From Aquisalinus luteolus (GTDB lineage: Bacteria; Pseudomonadota; Alphaproteobacteria; Caulobacterales; Parvularculaceae): a stretch of 64,000 nucleotides of DNA. The translations under genes were made by a program, and so were the position numbers. Positions 17,400-26,763 of the stretch are shown here, piece by piece. The notes below the pieces were generated by a model that ran no database searches, was not told the origin of the DNA, and worked only from the letters and a program-made list of their open reading frames with translations. Position 1 is the first letter of the stretch. Every line of letters begins with the position of its first letter. The stretch is taken from contig NZ_VCJR02000001.1 in the NCBI RefSeq assembly GCF_009712425.2, forward strand, positions 1,244,001 to 1,308,000. The letters run 5' to 3'.

Positions 17400-20300
17400 T
17401 TATTCTGTGCCTTCGTTTTCCATCGGTACGGTCGCATCGAAAAGCAGGAAATCTTCCGCCCTTGCAACGGTTTCGGTCTCTCCCGAGGGTGAGAAAAGCG
17501 TGTTCCACCAGTTCTGCATCGTCGGGCCCCACCAGTCAGTGCTCAGCATGCCGCGTCTGTCGCAGGGATTGGTGAGAGGCTGTCTGCCGGCACCCATGCC
17601 TTCCAGGATAGGGGATGAAATATCGAACTGATCGACACCCTGCTGTTCGATCTGGGCACATCCCATTTTGCGCATCTCGCTTGAGGACAGGGCCGTCAGG
17701 TCTTGCCTGGCGTCGTAGATATGGAGATTGCCCTCAAGGTCCAGCGTGGCGAACCGGCTACCGTCCGGCGCAAACCCCGCCGCGGAATAAGGCTTGCCAT
17801 GGCCTGGAAATTTCACGATCAACTGACCGGTCTCCATGTCGCGCATCATGCCCTTGCCCTGCCAGGAGGTAGCCAGCAAGTGTCGTCCATCGGGGCTGGA
17901 GGAGAGCTTCATGATCTCGCCATCAAGCTCTGAGAAAGTATTCAACAGTCTGCCGGTCTGTATGTCCCAGACGCGTACGGACAGATCATTGAAGTCCCCG
18001 CCGATGACGGCGTATCGGTTATCGGCACTGAACGCCAATACATTTGGCTCACCGGCCATCGGGCCGAGGCGATGAACCAGTGCACCGGTATCGGCATTCC
18101 ACAGATAGGCTTCCCTGAAATCGCGCGTACTGGTCAGCACATGACGGCCATCGGGGCTGAGAATTGCATGGCTGATTTCCAGGCTGGTAAGCCTCCCGCT
18201 CTCTTCCTTGTAGGGGTGAGAGATCGTCGACAGGGCCTGTCCACTGGCGGTATCGTAAACTGTGGCTTCGGTGTAGTCACTAAGCATGACGTGACTTCCG
18301 TCCCGGCTCAGTTGCATGCGACCCCAATAGTCGCCGGTCGCCCAATTCAGAACTTTTTCGCCAGACCTGACATTCCAGGAGATAAACTGCCCATCCTCGT
18401 GATAGGAATGGAGGGTGAGACCGTCAGCAGCGAACGATGCAAATTTCACAGGGCTGGGATGGCCGAGCGCATGACGTGTCTCTCCGGTTTCTGCATCCAC
18501 AACCAGAAGCCGTCCTGACTGATCCTGATGGATGACACTTTTGCCATCATTACTGATCTCTGCACGGATCGTATCGTTGAATATTTCGCTTTGCGCCATT
18601 GCGGGCAGTATCCACAGGGGCTCTCCGGTAACAGCATCGACCATAAGGGTTTCACCGAAATTTCCCCGCAGTAAAAGGCTCAGGCCATTGGGGTGCCAAG
18701 CCATGGATTTGGCCGTTACGTCGCCTCCATCGAAGAATTTTTCGGGTCGATCCTTGTCTATCTTCCACAGCACAGCCGGTGGATCGTAATTTGCGACCAA
18801 CGCAAAGCGCATTTCATCGTCGAAATAAATACCCCCCGTATCGTCATAGCTGTCGGCGATGAGCGAGCTCACCTCCCGAACCTCGACATCATTTTTGAAA
18901 GCCGGCCTGACCATGCCCAGCTCGAAGAACTCGCCGACGGATGCCTCGTTGTCCTTATTGGAAGACCAGATGCCCGCATCGCCATAGGTGTCGACAATCA
19001 GTACTTCGCGCTCGCCGGGCAGGAAGCGCGCATCGCGTACCGTGCTGTAGGCTCCCTCGAACTGTTTGCTGTAACCGTAATTCACGAAATGCTGGTGTAC
19101 GCCGACGCCATCGCGATAGAGCAGCAGGTCGCCCTGTTCAGATATCGATATCGGCCAAACGGCCCCGAACGGCGCGTATACTTCTCCCTTGAAGCCGCCG
19201 GTTTCGGTGTCCCAGATGAAAATACCCGTGCTCTCCAACTTGGTGACCAGCGTCGAGCCATCGGCAGAGATCATCGCTTCGTTGAAATAATCGCCTGAAG
19301 GAAGGCTTTCGATGGAGGAGGCCTCGATGACCGTCTCTATATCGCCGGTACTTCCCTCACGGATGATTGCCCTCCCGTCTTCTGCGACGCTGAAGATCGT
19401 GCTGCCTGATCTGTCCGTGCCGAAGGAGAGGATATAGCCGTCGTGGCCAGTCAGTTCAGTGCGCTCTCCAGTCCTGAAATTGATGAGAACGAGTTGGCTA
19501 TCGTCGTCTTGAGCCAGGAAGCGCTCATTGTCCGGCATCATGACCGGAGAGTATAGCGGCTCTTCAAGCCTCGATATTTCCTCACCGCTCGTTGCATCCC
19601 AGATTTTCAAGGCGCCACCATCCCAGCCCGAGATCATCGTGTCGTCGTCACTGAAGGCCGGGGCGTCGCTGCCGTAATTCGGGCCTGACACGCCTTCTCC
19701 GAGAGTGAACAGCAAGTCGCCCGTTGCCGTATCCCAGACATAGAATGGCGGTTTTTCTTCCGGGCTATCATAGTTTTCCCAGTGTTCATTCAGCGTCACG
19801 ACGCGCGACCCGTCACTGGAGAAATCTGCCGCCATGACCTGTGTCGGCAGGGTCAGGTGCGTGTTGAACGATCTGGCAAATTGCGCCCGGGCGTGCCCAT
19901 CATCCGGTTTGATCAGCACACTGTCATCTGGCAGGCCACCGACAGCCCAGAGCAGGGCGCGACGCTCGTCACCGGCTTCGGCATATTGCCGGGCGCGATC
20001 TGCGAACAACAGCGACTCCCGGTCTGCGACGATCTTCGTCTGGCCGATAGAAAGCGCACCGGCGACAATGGCACCGGTGAACAGGGTCAGGGCGCCAGCA
20101 AACAGCGCCTGCGCCTGCCGCTGGGCGGCACGCTGGCGCTGCAGATCGCGCTGTTTCAGGTCATCATAACCGAGCCCCAGAATGCCAGCTGCAATGCGCA
20201 CCAGAGCATCGTGCTTGCCGAACTTGCGCACATCGACGGCGAGCGGTTCTGCAGGTTCGTCGGAAAGGTTGCCGTCCGGTCCGACCTTCCATTTCAGCGC

Positions 20301-20690
20301 ATCGGGAAAGCAGTCTTGCGCAGGGTCCTTCGCGTGGGGCTCGCCATCGACGATGAGCACGAAGATGCGCGTCTCGCGACCCAGCGACTTGAACTTGCGG
20401 ATTTCCTTGTCGACCCATTGTGATTTTGCCGATTTGGGGGAGGCGATGATGATCTGCGCATCGGACGTCTCCAGCGCTGCCTCGATCCGTGGGCCCAGCT
20501 CCGATGCCGCCCCTTCCTCGGCCTCGTCACGATAGACGCGGCCAAGCTTTTTCGGCACCGTGCCGACGGGTGTCGTCAGGCCGATGACCTGCTTTGGAAC
20601 CTTGTAGGTCTCCAGCGCCTTGTGCAGCCACACGGCCCAGCCGTGGTCGGCATGGCTGTAGCTGATGAAAGCGCGATATCTGTAGTCCAT
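17400..20690 (-). CDS. TIR domain - transmembrane helix - WD40 repeat protein
   Basis: 1096 residues from ATG 20690, preceded by GGGGAGTGGGG. Residues about 3-140 are a TIR domain: YRAFISYSHADHGWAVWLH, RVYRDEAE, and the catalytic-type segment SQWVDKEIRKFK with Trp92 and Glu96 at the positions of the NADase SxxWCxxE motif. Residues 180-195 are basic and helical, and 196-215 are one hydrophobic helix. The rest carries WD40-type repeats (SGWDGGALKIWD, LWNADTGALVHRL, VWDIQTGRLLNTF), likely one or two propellers facing the other side of the membrane. TIR enzymes degrade or cyclise NAD in antiviral and other stress systems. Whether this one is enzymatically active is inference. Confidence 0.88.
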   Translation of the reverse strand: MDYRYRAFISYSHADHGWAVWLHKALETYKVPKQVIGLTTPVGTVPKKLGRVYRDEAEEGAASELGPRIEAALETSDAQIIIASPKSAKSQWVDKEIRKFKSLGRETRIFVLIVDGEPHAKDPAQDCFPDALKWKVGPDGNLSDEPAEPLAVDVRKFGKHDALVRIAAGILGLGYDDLKQRDLQRQRAAQRQAQALFAGALTLFTGAIVAGALSIGQTKIVADRESLLFADRARQYAEAGDERRALLWAVGGLPDDSVLIKPDDGHARAQFARSFNTHLTLPTQVMAADFSSDGSRVVTLNEHWENYDSPEEKPPFYVWDTATGDLLFTLGEGVSGPNYGSDAPAFSDDDTMISGWDGGALKIWDATSGEEISRLEEPLYSPVMMPDNERFLAQDDDSQLVLINFRTGERTELTGHDGYILSFGTDRSGSTIFSVAEDGRAIIREGSTGDIETVIEASSIESLPSGDYFNEAMISADGSTLVTKLESTGIFIWDTETGGFKGEVYAPFGAVWPISISEQGDLLLYRDGVGVHQHFVNYGYSKQFEGAYSTVRDARFLPGEREVLIVDTYGDAGIWSSNKDNEASVGEFFELGMVRPAFKNDVEVREVSSLIADSYDDTGGIYFDDEMRFALVANYDPPAVLWKIDKDRPEKFFDGGDVTAKSMAWHPNGLSLLLRGNFGETLMVDAVTGEPLWILPAMAQSEIFNDTIRAEISNDGKSVIHQDQSGRLLVVDAETGETRHALGHPSPVKFASFAADGLTLHSYHEDGQFISWNVRSGEKVLNWATGDYWGRMQLSRDGSHVMLSDYTEATVYDTASGQALSTISHPYKEESGRLTSLEISHAILSPDGRHVLTSTRDFREAYLWNADTGALVHRLGPMAGEPNVLAFSADNRYAVIGGDFNDLSVRVWDIQTGRLLNTFSELDGEIMKLSSSPDGRHLLATSWQGKGMMRDMETGQLIVKFPGHGKPYSAAGFAPDGSRFATLDLEGNLHIYDARQDLTALSSSEMRKMGCAQIEQQGVDQFDISSPILEGMGAGRQPLTNPCDRRGMLSTDWWGPTMQNWWNTLFSPSGETETVARAEDFLLFDATVPMENEGTE

Positions 20691-20723
20691 TGCCCCACTC
20701 CCCAAAGGAAGCATGGCACAAAG

Positions 20724-20748
20724 AAAAAGGGCTGCCTAGCAGCCCTTT
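20724..20748 (-). terminator. Intrinsic terminator of the D,D-carboxypeptidase gene
   Basis: AAAGGGCTGC and its exact complement (20726-20735 with 20739-20748), loop of 3, followed on the minus strand by TTCTTT. About 40 bases after the stop at 20787. Confidence 0.85.
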
Positions 20749-20786
20749 CATGTGTTTTAAAATGCCAGCTGTGCAGGAAATCCCGA

Positions 20787-22238
20787 TCAGGTGCCTGACA
20801 TGGCCGGATTGACCAGCGTGAAACAGTCGCCACCTTCCTTGATCACCGCCTTGCAGGCCTTCTGGGCCTCGTCCTCAGTCATACCGTTGAAACGGATGCG
20901 ATAGATCGGCTTGCCGGCAGATGTCGTTTCTGAAATCTCGTTGATGAGAATATCGGCGACGCCAGCGATGACGGTCTTGGTGTTGACCATTTCAGTACTG
21001 GCGAGCGAGGCATCGCGATAGGCACCGGTCTGTATCGACCAGCGGCGTTCGCGGCTGAGGCTGGCATAGTCGATGTCGCCTTCACCGATATTGATGTCGT
21101 CTTCCTCAGCCGTGGCGAGACGCAGGGCGGCGGTGTTGAGCTTGTCGGCATCGCTGAGATTGATCATTTCGCCGAGATCGTCAGCCGTTGTCAGGCCGTC
21201 GCTGTCTTTCCAGTCGCCGGACTCGATTTTCTCTTTCAGCTGGGCCTGCAGGGCCGGGGAACCGGAAACGGTCCCCATGTCAGCAGAGGCGAGGATTTCC
21301 AGCCTGTCGGGTTCTGTCGTCTGCTTCGGCCAGGTACCGCCCAGTTTAGCGAGTGTCGTCGGCTTCAGGTTCGGTTCAGGCTTCTCCCGATGCAGGGCGC
21401 TGATGAGTGTCGGTGTCGCTTCGATCGCCTCATAGGCATCGTCGAGGATCTTTTTCATGTGGGCGTCACGGGTGTAGCTGGAGCGGCCGCCAAGCACGAT
21501 CCCGATCAGCCGGTCGTCGCCGCGCATGGTGGTCGTGGCGAGGTTGTAGCCGGACAGGCGGGTATAGCCGGTCTTCAGGCCATCAGCGCCATCGAAGCTT
21601 TCGACAAGCCTGTTATGGCCCTTGATGGTGCTGCCCTTCCAGGTGAATGAGGTGTCGCCGAAGAAGTGGTAATATTGCGGGAAGTCCTGAACCACGCGCT
21701 GAGACAGGATCGCGAGGTCGCGCGCCGTGGTCACCTGGCTGGAGTTGGGCAGGCCGGAAGCATTCCGGAATGTGGTCGATCGCATGCCCATGGAATTGGC
21801 CTGCTCTGTCATCATGCGGGCGAATTTGCTCTCGCTGCCGCCGATCTTCTCGGCAACGACAACGGCAACGTCGTTGGCGGACTTGATGATGAGCGCATGA
21901 ATGGCTTCTTCAACAGTGATCGTGGAGCCGGTCGTGACGCCCAGCTTCGAGGCGGGCATGGCGGCTGCCGTACTGCTGACCTTGAGTTTCGTGTCCAGCT
22001 CCACATTGCCGGCTTCCAGTTCCTGGAACAGCATGTACAGCGTCATCATCTTGGTGAGAGAGGCTGGATAGCGCTTCTGGGTGGAATATCTGTCGAACAG
22101 TATGTCGCCAGTATCCGCATGGATCACCAGAGCAGCATACTTGCTGTTGGCGCTGGCTGGCGACACGGGCGCAAAGGCCATCATCACGACTGCCAATGCG
22201 GCGACTGAACACAACTTACCTATCGACATAAATTTCAT
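20787..22238 (-). CDS. D-alanyl-D-alanine carboxypeptidase with C-terminal SPOR-like region
   Basis: 483 residues from ATG 22238. It trims the terminal D-Ala from peptidoglycan peptides. Signal peptide ends near ASA-N at residue 31. The penicillin-binding motifs are intact: SLTK at 60-63, SAN at 120-122 and KTG at 222-224. The last 80 residues (RRWSIQTGAYRDASLASTEM, YRIRFNGMTEDEAQKACKAV) form a SPOR-like domain, which binds septal denuded glycan and targets proteins to the division site. It is likely periplasmic and septum-targeted. Similar to DacF/PBP6-type enzymes. Confidence 0.92.
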   Translation of the reverse strand: MKFMSIGKLCSVAALAVVMMAFAPVSPASANSKYAALVIHADTGDILFDRYSTQKRYPASLTKMMTLYMLFQELEAGNVELDTKLKVSSTAAAMPASKLGVTTGSTITVEEAIHALIIKSANDVAVVVAEKIGGSESKFARMMTEQANSMGMRSTTFRNASGLPNSSQVTTARDLAILSQRVVQDFPQYYHFFGDTSFTWKGSTIKGHNRLVESFDGADGLKTGYTRLSGYNLATTTMRGDDRLIGIVLGGRSSYTRDAHMKKILDDAYEAIEATPTLISALHREKPEPNLKPTTLAKLGGTWPKQTTEPDRLEILASADMGTVSGSPALQAQLKEKIESGDWKDSDGLTTADDLGEMINLSDADKLNTAALRLATAEEDDINIGEGDIDYASLSRERRWSIQTGAYRDASLASTEMVNTKTVIAGVADILINEISETTSAGKPIYRIRFNGMTEDEAQKACKAVIKEGGDCFTLVNPAMSGT

Positions 22239-22340
22239 GCTAACCCTGTCTGAAGCTTTACCCAATACCCTTGCCTAGTGATTTACAGCAGACGATACAT
22301 TATCACAGTTGCAATGTCAGGTTACATTTTCTTCTATTTG

Positions 22341-22370
22341 GGTAAACAACCGGTTAAGTATCTGTTTACC
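22341..22370. promoter_or_regulatory. Inverted repeat in the divergent carboxypeptidase-phasin promoter region
   Basis: GGTAAACA and its exact complement TGTTTACC separated by 14 bases. The centre contains TTAAGTATCTGTTTAC, one mismatch from the TTAA-N7-TTAAC CtrA box. It lies about 105 bases upstream of the carboxypeptidase start, so a CtrA-like or other dimeric regulator site is plausible. This is inference. Confidence 0.4.
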
Positions 22371-22410
22371 AAAACACCATGAGTCTGCGATTTTCTACTC
22401 ATGATTAAAT

Positions 22411-22474
22411 TTGTGCGCTGCACAAAACACTCTTGACATTAGCCCCCAATTCCACCATCTTGTGCAGTGCAACA
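22411..22474 (+). promoter_or_regulatory. Phasin promoter with two PhaR-like operators
   Basis: TTGTGCGCTGCACAA (22411-22425) and TTGTGCAGTGCAACA (22460-22474) both contain the TGC-N3-GCA core bound by PhaR, the polyhydroxybutyrate-responsive repressor. A TTGACA -35 lies between them at 22433-22438. The second operator overlaps the expected -10 position. It fits repression of the phasin gene until PHB granules titrate PhaR. The motif is seen; the regulator is inferred. Confidence 0.55.
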
Positions 22475-22534
22475 TAGGCATAGCGGGTTAATCCCGTGTG
22501 TATCATACGGGACAGAACTTAAAGGAGATCCATC

Positions 22535-23017
22535 ATGAGTGCAGCCAAGAAAGCTCAAGAAGAAACTGTCGACGCCGCAAACGACATGGCGAAGAAATTC
22601 GAAGAGAAGATGAAAGATTACAGCACGCAAGCCTCGGCAACCATGAAAGAAAACATGGAAAAAATGTCCAAGGGCATGGCCGAGTTCGGCGAATTCGGTA
22701 AGGAGAACGTCGAAGCCGTCGTCGCTTCCGCGTCCACCTTTGCCAAAGGCTTCGAGGACATTGCGACCGAGCAGGCCAACTACGCCAAATCCTCCATGGA
22801 GAAATCCGTCGAGCAGATGAAGACCATTTCTTCTGCCAAGACGCCGCAGGACTTCATGGAAGCCCAGACCGACTACGTCCGCTCCGCGTTCGAAGCCAAC
22901 ATCTCCCAGATGAACAAGCTTTCCGACATGTGGATCGCGACGGCCAAGGATTGCTCCGAGCCGCTCAGCCGCCGCTATACCGCGATGGTCGAGAAGGTTC
23001 AGTCCTTCCGCGTCTGA
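22535..23017 (+). CDS. Phasin (polyhydroxyalkanoate granule-associated protein)
   Basis: 160 residues, almost entirely amphipathic helix rich in Lys, Glu, Met and Ala, the typical phasin composition. The phasin family core is seen in SAKTPQDFMEAQTDYVRSAFE followed by SEPLSRRYTAMVEKV. ATG 22535 follows AAAGGAGATCC. It coats storage granules and controls their number. A TGC-N3-GCA pair, PhaR-like, lies in the promoter. A terminator follows. No PHA synthase is within the window. Confidence 0.93.
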   Translation: MSAAKKAQEETVDAANDMAKKFEEKMKDYSTQASATMKENMEKMSKGMAEFGEFGKENVEAVVASASTFAKGFEDIATEQANYAKSSMEKSVEQMKTISSAKTPQDFMEAQTDYVRSAFEANISQMNKLSDMWIATAKDCSEPLSRRYTAMVEKVQSFRV

Positions 23018-23075
23018 TGACAGATTGGTAGGCTATCAAGGGGATGGCCTGACCTTACCGCTGTAGCGTACACGA

Positions 23076-23108
23076 AGCCCGGCTGTTCATCCTGCAGCCG
23101 GGCTTTTC
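23076..23108 (+). terminator. Intrinsic terminator of the phasin gene
   Basis: AGCCCGGCTG (23076-23085) pairs exactly with CAGCCGGGCT (23095-23104) around a 9-base loop, then TTTCG. About 60 bases after the phasin stop. Confidence 0.8.
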
Positions 23109-23207
23109 GCATCCGCGTCTACCGGTTGCGGAGGAACCAATAGGGCCTCCGCCGCCTTCGCCTGCAACCCGCCTCATCCCTGAAAGGCCCCCCCGAAAGG
23201 CACGCCC

Positions 23208-23627
23208 ATGATCGATTTCTTCACCTTCTCCCGCCCGTCCAGGCCAAACAATTTCCTCGCCTGTACCGATGAGTACTGCCCCAAGGCGGGGTTTGATGTC
23301 ACCGCGCCGGTTTTTGAAGTGCCTCTGGCGCAGGTCGTCGAGGTCTGGGACAGCATTATCGCCGAACAGCCCCGCCTGGAGGAAACAGGCCGCTCAACAG
23401 ATGGCTGGCAGCGCGAATATGTCCAGCGCACACGCTTCCTGCACTTCCCCGATATCATCACCGTGCGATTCGTCGCCGAGGATGTGGGGGCGGAGGCGCT
23501 GCCCGTGACCCGTGTCCTGATGCACAGCCAGGCGAAATTCGGCTATTTCGATTTCGGCGTGAACAGGCAGCGCGTCATGGGCTGGCTTGCCGACCTTGAG
23601 CGCCGGCTGCTCTTGAAAAATAACTGA
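23208..23627 (+). CDS. DUF1499 family protein
   Basis: 139 residues. The DUF1499 signature is visible at both ends: SRPNNFLACTDEYCPKA with the cysteines near the N-terminus, and the C-terminal RVLMHSQAKFGYFDFGVNRQRVMGWLADLE, close to the family S.S..G..D.GVNR.R. No signal peptide. Function unknown. It stands alone between two other plus-strand genes. Confidence 0.82.
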   Translation: MIDFFTFSRPSRPNNFLACTDEYCPKAGFDVTAPVFEVPLAQVVEVWDSIIAEQPRLEETGRSTDGWQREYVQRTRFLHFPDIITVRFVAEDVGAEALPVTRVLMHSQAKFGYFDFGVNRQRVMGWLADLERRLLLKNN

Positions 23628-23747
23628 ACAGGCCCAGTTTATCGCGTGCGGGGGTTGGTCCCCGGAACACAAAACGGACAGTGTTGGCCGGTTATGGCTG
23701 ATCTGTGCTGAAATCCCCGTTAGACTAGATCCTTCTTCACTCAGATC

Positions 23748-24182
23748 ATGCCAGACTTTGAAATGTCAGACTGCCGCGCGATGAAATTCCAGATGTCCAA
23801 ACCCTTTCCGGCCACACTTGCCATCCGCTTGGCCGACAACGACCCCGATGATCCCGGCCATGATGATCCGGGAAGAGGGGACCCGGGCCGCGAGACCGGC
23901 ACGGTCACGAAGACGCGCGTCAAACCCGCCCGTCCGGCTCTTTACAAGGTCATTCTTCTGAACGACGATTACACACCGCAGGAGTTCGTGATCTGGCTCC
24001 TCGAGGCGGTCTTCAAAAAGGGCCGCGAGGAAGCGACTCGGATCATGCTGCATGTGCACCAGACAGGCGTCGGCATTTGCGGCGTGTACACCTTCGAGGT
24101 AGCGGAGACCAAGGTCGCACAAGTGCTTGAGCTGGCCCGGCGCAACGAGCATCCGCTCCAGTGCATCATGGAAAAGGATTAA
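23748..24182 (+). CDS. clpS: ATP-dependent Clp protease adaptor ClpS
   Basis: Adaptor that delivers N-degron substrates to ClpAP. The ClpS core occupies residues about 63-140: [48 protein letters not shown], and [10 protein letters not shown]. The N-terminal 60 residues are long and rich in Asp, Pro and Gly. Several in-frame ATGs (23763, 23781, 23793) could give a shorter tail, and none has a strong ribosome site, so the start is unsure. clpA follows 48 bases downstream, as usual. Confidence 0.92.
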   Translation: MPDFEMSDCRAMKFQMSKPFPATLAIRLADNDPDDPGHDDPGRGDPGRETGTVTKTRVKPARPALYKVILLNDDYTPQEFVIWLLEAVFKKGREEATRIMLHVHQTGVGICGVYTFEVAETKVAQVLELARRNEHPLQCIMEKD

Positions 24183-24230
24183 CGGCGTACCCACATAGTA
24201 GAGACAGTACCAAACCCCACGGAGTATCTT

Positions 24231-26561
24231 TTGGCCGCTTTCAGTGAAAATCTCGAAAAAACCATCCATCGCGCCATAGCCATTGCCAGCGAGCACAAGC
24301 ACGAGCTCGCAACCCTTGAACACCTCCTGCTTTCCCTGACCGAAGACCCGGACGCGATCGGCGTCATGAAGGCCTGCTCGGTCGACATTGCGCTCCTGCG
24401 CCAGAACATCATCGACTATCTGGAAGAAGACCTCGCCAAGCTGGTCGTCGAGGATCTCGACGAGGCCAAGCCCACCACCGGCTTCCACCGGGTCGTCCAG
24501 CGTGCGCTCATCCATGTGGAAACCTCCGGCCGCTCCGAAGTGACGGGCGCGAACATCATTGTCGCCCTGTTTGCCGAGCGCGAGAGCCACGCCGCCTATT
24601 TCCTCCAGGCCCAGGACATGACCCGCTATGACGCGGTCAACTACATTTCCCACGGCCTGTCGAAGAACCCGGCCATGAACGAATCGCGCTCGCCATCGGG
24701 CATCAACGACGATGACGACACCCAGACCCGCCAGGGCCCGGATGCGCTCGAGGCCTATACGATCAACCTCAACGACAAGGCCCGCAAGGGCAAGGTCGAC
24801 CCGCTGATCGGGCGCGAGCGCGAGGTCGAACGTGCCATCCAGGTGCTGTGCCGCCGGCGCAAGAACAACCCCATCCTTGTCGGCGACCCCGGCGTCGGCA
24901 AGACCGCCATCGCCGAAGGTCTCGCCCGCAAGATCGTCGAGAGCGACGTGCCGGAAGTCCTCGAAGACGCCGTCATCTATTCCCTAGACATGGGCGCGCT
25001 GCTCGCCGGCACACGCTATCGCGGCGACTTCGAGGAGCGGCTGAAGGCCGTGTTGAAACAGATCACCGAAATGGACGGTGCTGTCCTGTTCATCGACGAG
25101 ATCCACACCGTCATAGGTGCGGGTGCGACGTCTGGCGGGGCCATGGATGCCTCGAACCTCCTCAAGCCCGCACTGCAGGACGGCAATTTCCGCTGCATGG
25201 GCTCCACGACCTACAAGGAATACAAGCAGCATTTCGAGAAGGACCGGGCCCTTGCCCGCCGCTTCCAGAAGATCGACATCACCGAGCCGTCCGTACACGA
25301 TACGATCGAGATCCTGCGCGGCGTGAAGTCCTATTTCGAGGATCACCACAAGCTGAAATACACCGACGAGGCGATCAAGACCGCCGTCGAACTGGCGTCG
25401 AAATACATGACCGACCGCAAGCTGCCGGACAAGGCGATCGACGTGATCGACGAGGCCGGTGCCCGCCAGATGCTGTTCAAGCCGGAGGACCGTGTCGAGA
25501 CCATCGGCGTCGAACAGATCGAGGATGTGGTCGCCACCATGGCCCGCATTCCGGCCAAGTCGGTCTCCAAGAACGATGTGGAGCGCCTGCGCTCCCTGCC
25601 GGACGACATCAAGCGCGTCGTCTACGGACAGAACGAGGCGATCGACCAGCTATCGGCCGCGATCAAGCTGTCCCGTGCCGGCCTGCGCGAACCGGACAAG
25701 CCCATCGGCTCCTACCTGTTCGCGGGCCCGACCGGCGTCGGCAAAACGGAAGTCGCCAAGCAGCTCGCCTCCATGATGGGCGTCGAACTGCTCCGCTTCG
25801 ACATGTCTGAATATGGCGAACGCCACACGGTCTCGCGCCTCATCGGCGCACCGCCGGGCTATGTCGGCTTCGAACAGGGTGGCGGCATGCTGACCGACGC
25901 CGTCGACCAGCACCCGCATTCGGTCGTGCTGCTCGACGAGATCGAGAAGGCGCACCCGGAAATCTACAACATCCTGTTGCAGGTCATGGACAATGGCTCG
26001 CTGACCGACACCCATGGCAAGAAGATCGATTTCCGCAATGTCATCGTCATCATGACGACCAATGCGGGCGCGGCCGATGCCACGAAGAACGCCATCGGCT
26101 TCGGCGCGGGCAAGAAGTCCGGCGAGCAGGGCGAGGCGATCCGCCGCCTGTTCACCCCGGAATTCCGCAACCGCCTCGATGCGATCATCAACTTCGCCGG
26201 CCTGTCGGCCCCGATCATCGACCGCATCGTCGCCAAGTTCGTCCTCCAGCTGGAGGCGCAACTGGCCGACCGCAACGTCACCTTCGAACTGTCAGAAGAG
26301 GCGACCCGCTGGCTCGCAGAGCGCGGCTTCGACGAGGAGATGGGCGCACGGCCACTGGCCCGCACCATCCAGGAATATGTCAAGAAGCCGATCGCCGACG
26401 AGATCCTGTTCGGGTCCCTGCGCAAGGGCGGTATCGTCCGTGTACTGGTCGACGCCAAAGACCCCGGCAAGCTCGCCTTCGAATACATCCCGGAAGACCC
26501 TGAATCGGTCGAGCCGGGCGAAGGCAACGGCAAGGTCGAAGAGGCCAAGGTCGAACGGTAG
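24231..26561 (+). CDS. clpA: ATP-dependent Clp protease ATP-binding subunit ClpA
   Basis: 776 residues. Unfoldase of the ClpAP protease. TTG start at 24231, with GGAG 6 bases upstream, gives the family N-terminus [22 protein letters not shown]. Order: Clp N-domain, first AAA domain ([13 protein letters not shown], Walker [10 protein letters not shown]), second AAA domain ([28 protein letters not shown]), and C-terminal D2-small domain. It contains the ClpP-docking IGF loop near NAIGFGAG. Follows clpS and is likely co-transcribed with it. Confidence 0.97.
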   Translation: MAAFSENLEKTIHRAIAIASEHKHELATLEHLLLSLTEDPDAIGVMKACSVDIALLRQNIIDYLEEDLAKLVVEDLDEAKPTTGFHRVVQRALIHVETSGRSEVTGANIIVALFAERESHAAYFLQAQDMTRYDAVNYISHGLSKNPAMNESRSPSGINDDDDTQTRQGPDALEAYTINLNDKARKGKVDPLIGREREVERAIQVLCRRRKNNPILVGDPGVGKTAIAEGLARKIVESDVPEVLEDAVIYSLDMGALLAGTRYRGDFEERLKAVLKQITEMDGAVLFIDEIHTVIGAGATSGGAMDASNLLKPALQDGNFRCMGSTTYKEYKQHFEKDRALARRFQKIDITEPSVHDTIEILRGVKSYFEDHHKLKYTDEAIKTAVELASKYMTDRKLPDKAIDVIDEAGARQMLFKPEDRVETIGVEQIEDVVATMARIPAKSVSKNDVERLRSLPDDIKRVVYGQNEAIDQLSAAIKLSRAGLREPDKPIGSYLFAGPTGVGKTEVAKQLASMMGVELLRFDMSEYGERHTVSRLIGAPPGYVGFEQGGGMLTDAVDQHPHSVVLLDEIEKAHPEIYNILLQVMDNGSLTDTHGKKIDFRNVIVIMTTNAGAADATKNAIGFGAGKKSGEQGEAIRRLFTPEFRNRLDAIINFAGLSAPIIDRIVAKFVLQLEAQLADRNVTFELSEEATRWLAERGFDEEMGARPLARTIQEYVKKPIADEILFGSLRKGGIVRVLVDAKDPGKLAFEYIPEDPESVEPGEGNGKVEEAKVER

Positions 26562-26606
26562 TGAAACGCTTTTGACTGATTTTTAAGCAAAGTATATAAG
26601 ATAGCA

Positions 26607-26763
26607 TAACGGGGAAGGGTTTTGGACACTCCTTCCCCGCTACTCACATCACCCCTTTGGACGGGGGATAGGAGAGAAAGCGGTAAGCGACCTGCTTTAT
26701 GCAGCAACCACTTTCCCCCAATTTTAGAGCACCGACAGTATTAGAAATTGTCGGTGCTTTTTA
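26607..26763 (+). ncRNA. Candidate small RNA with its own promoter and terminator
   Basis: A sigma-70 type promoter, TTGACT (26573-26578), 16-base spacer, TATAAG (26595-26600), lies just after the clpA stop. About 155 bases downstream is an intrinsic terminator, AGCACCGACA/TGTCGGTGCT (26728-26758) followed by TTTTT. Between them are a hairpin CGGGGAAGG/CCTTCCCCG, a CCCC/GGGG hairpin and C-rich segments (CTCCTTCCCC, CTTTCCCCC) of the kind that bind Shine-Dalgarno sequences in known alphaproteobacterial small RNAs. No protein gene fits the interval. The 3' end overlaps the last codons of the convergent gene. The family is unrecognised. Confidence 0.5.
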
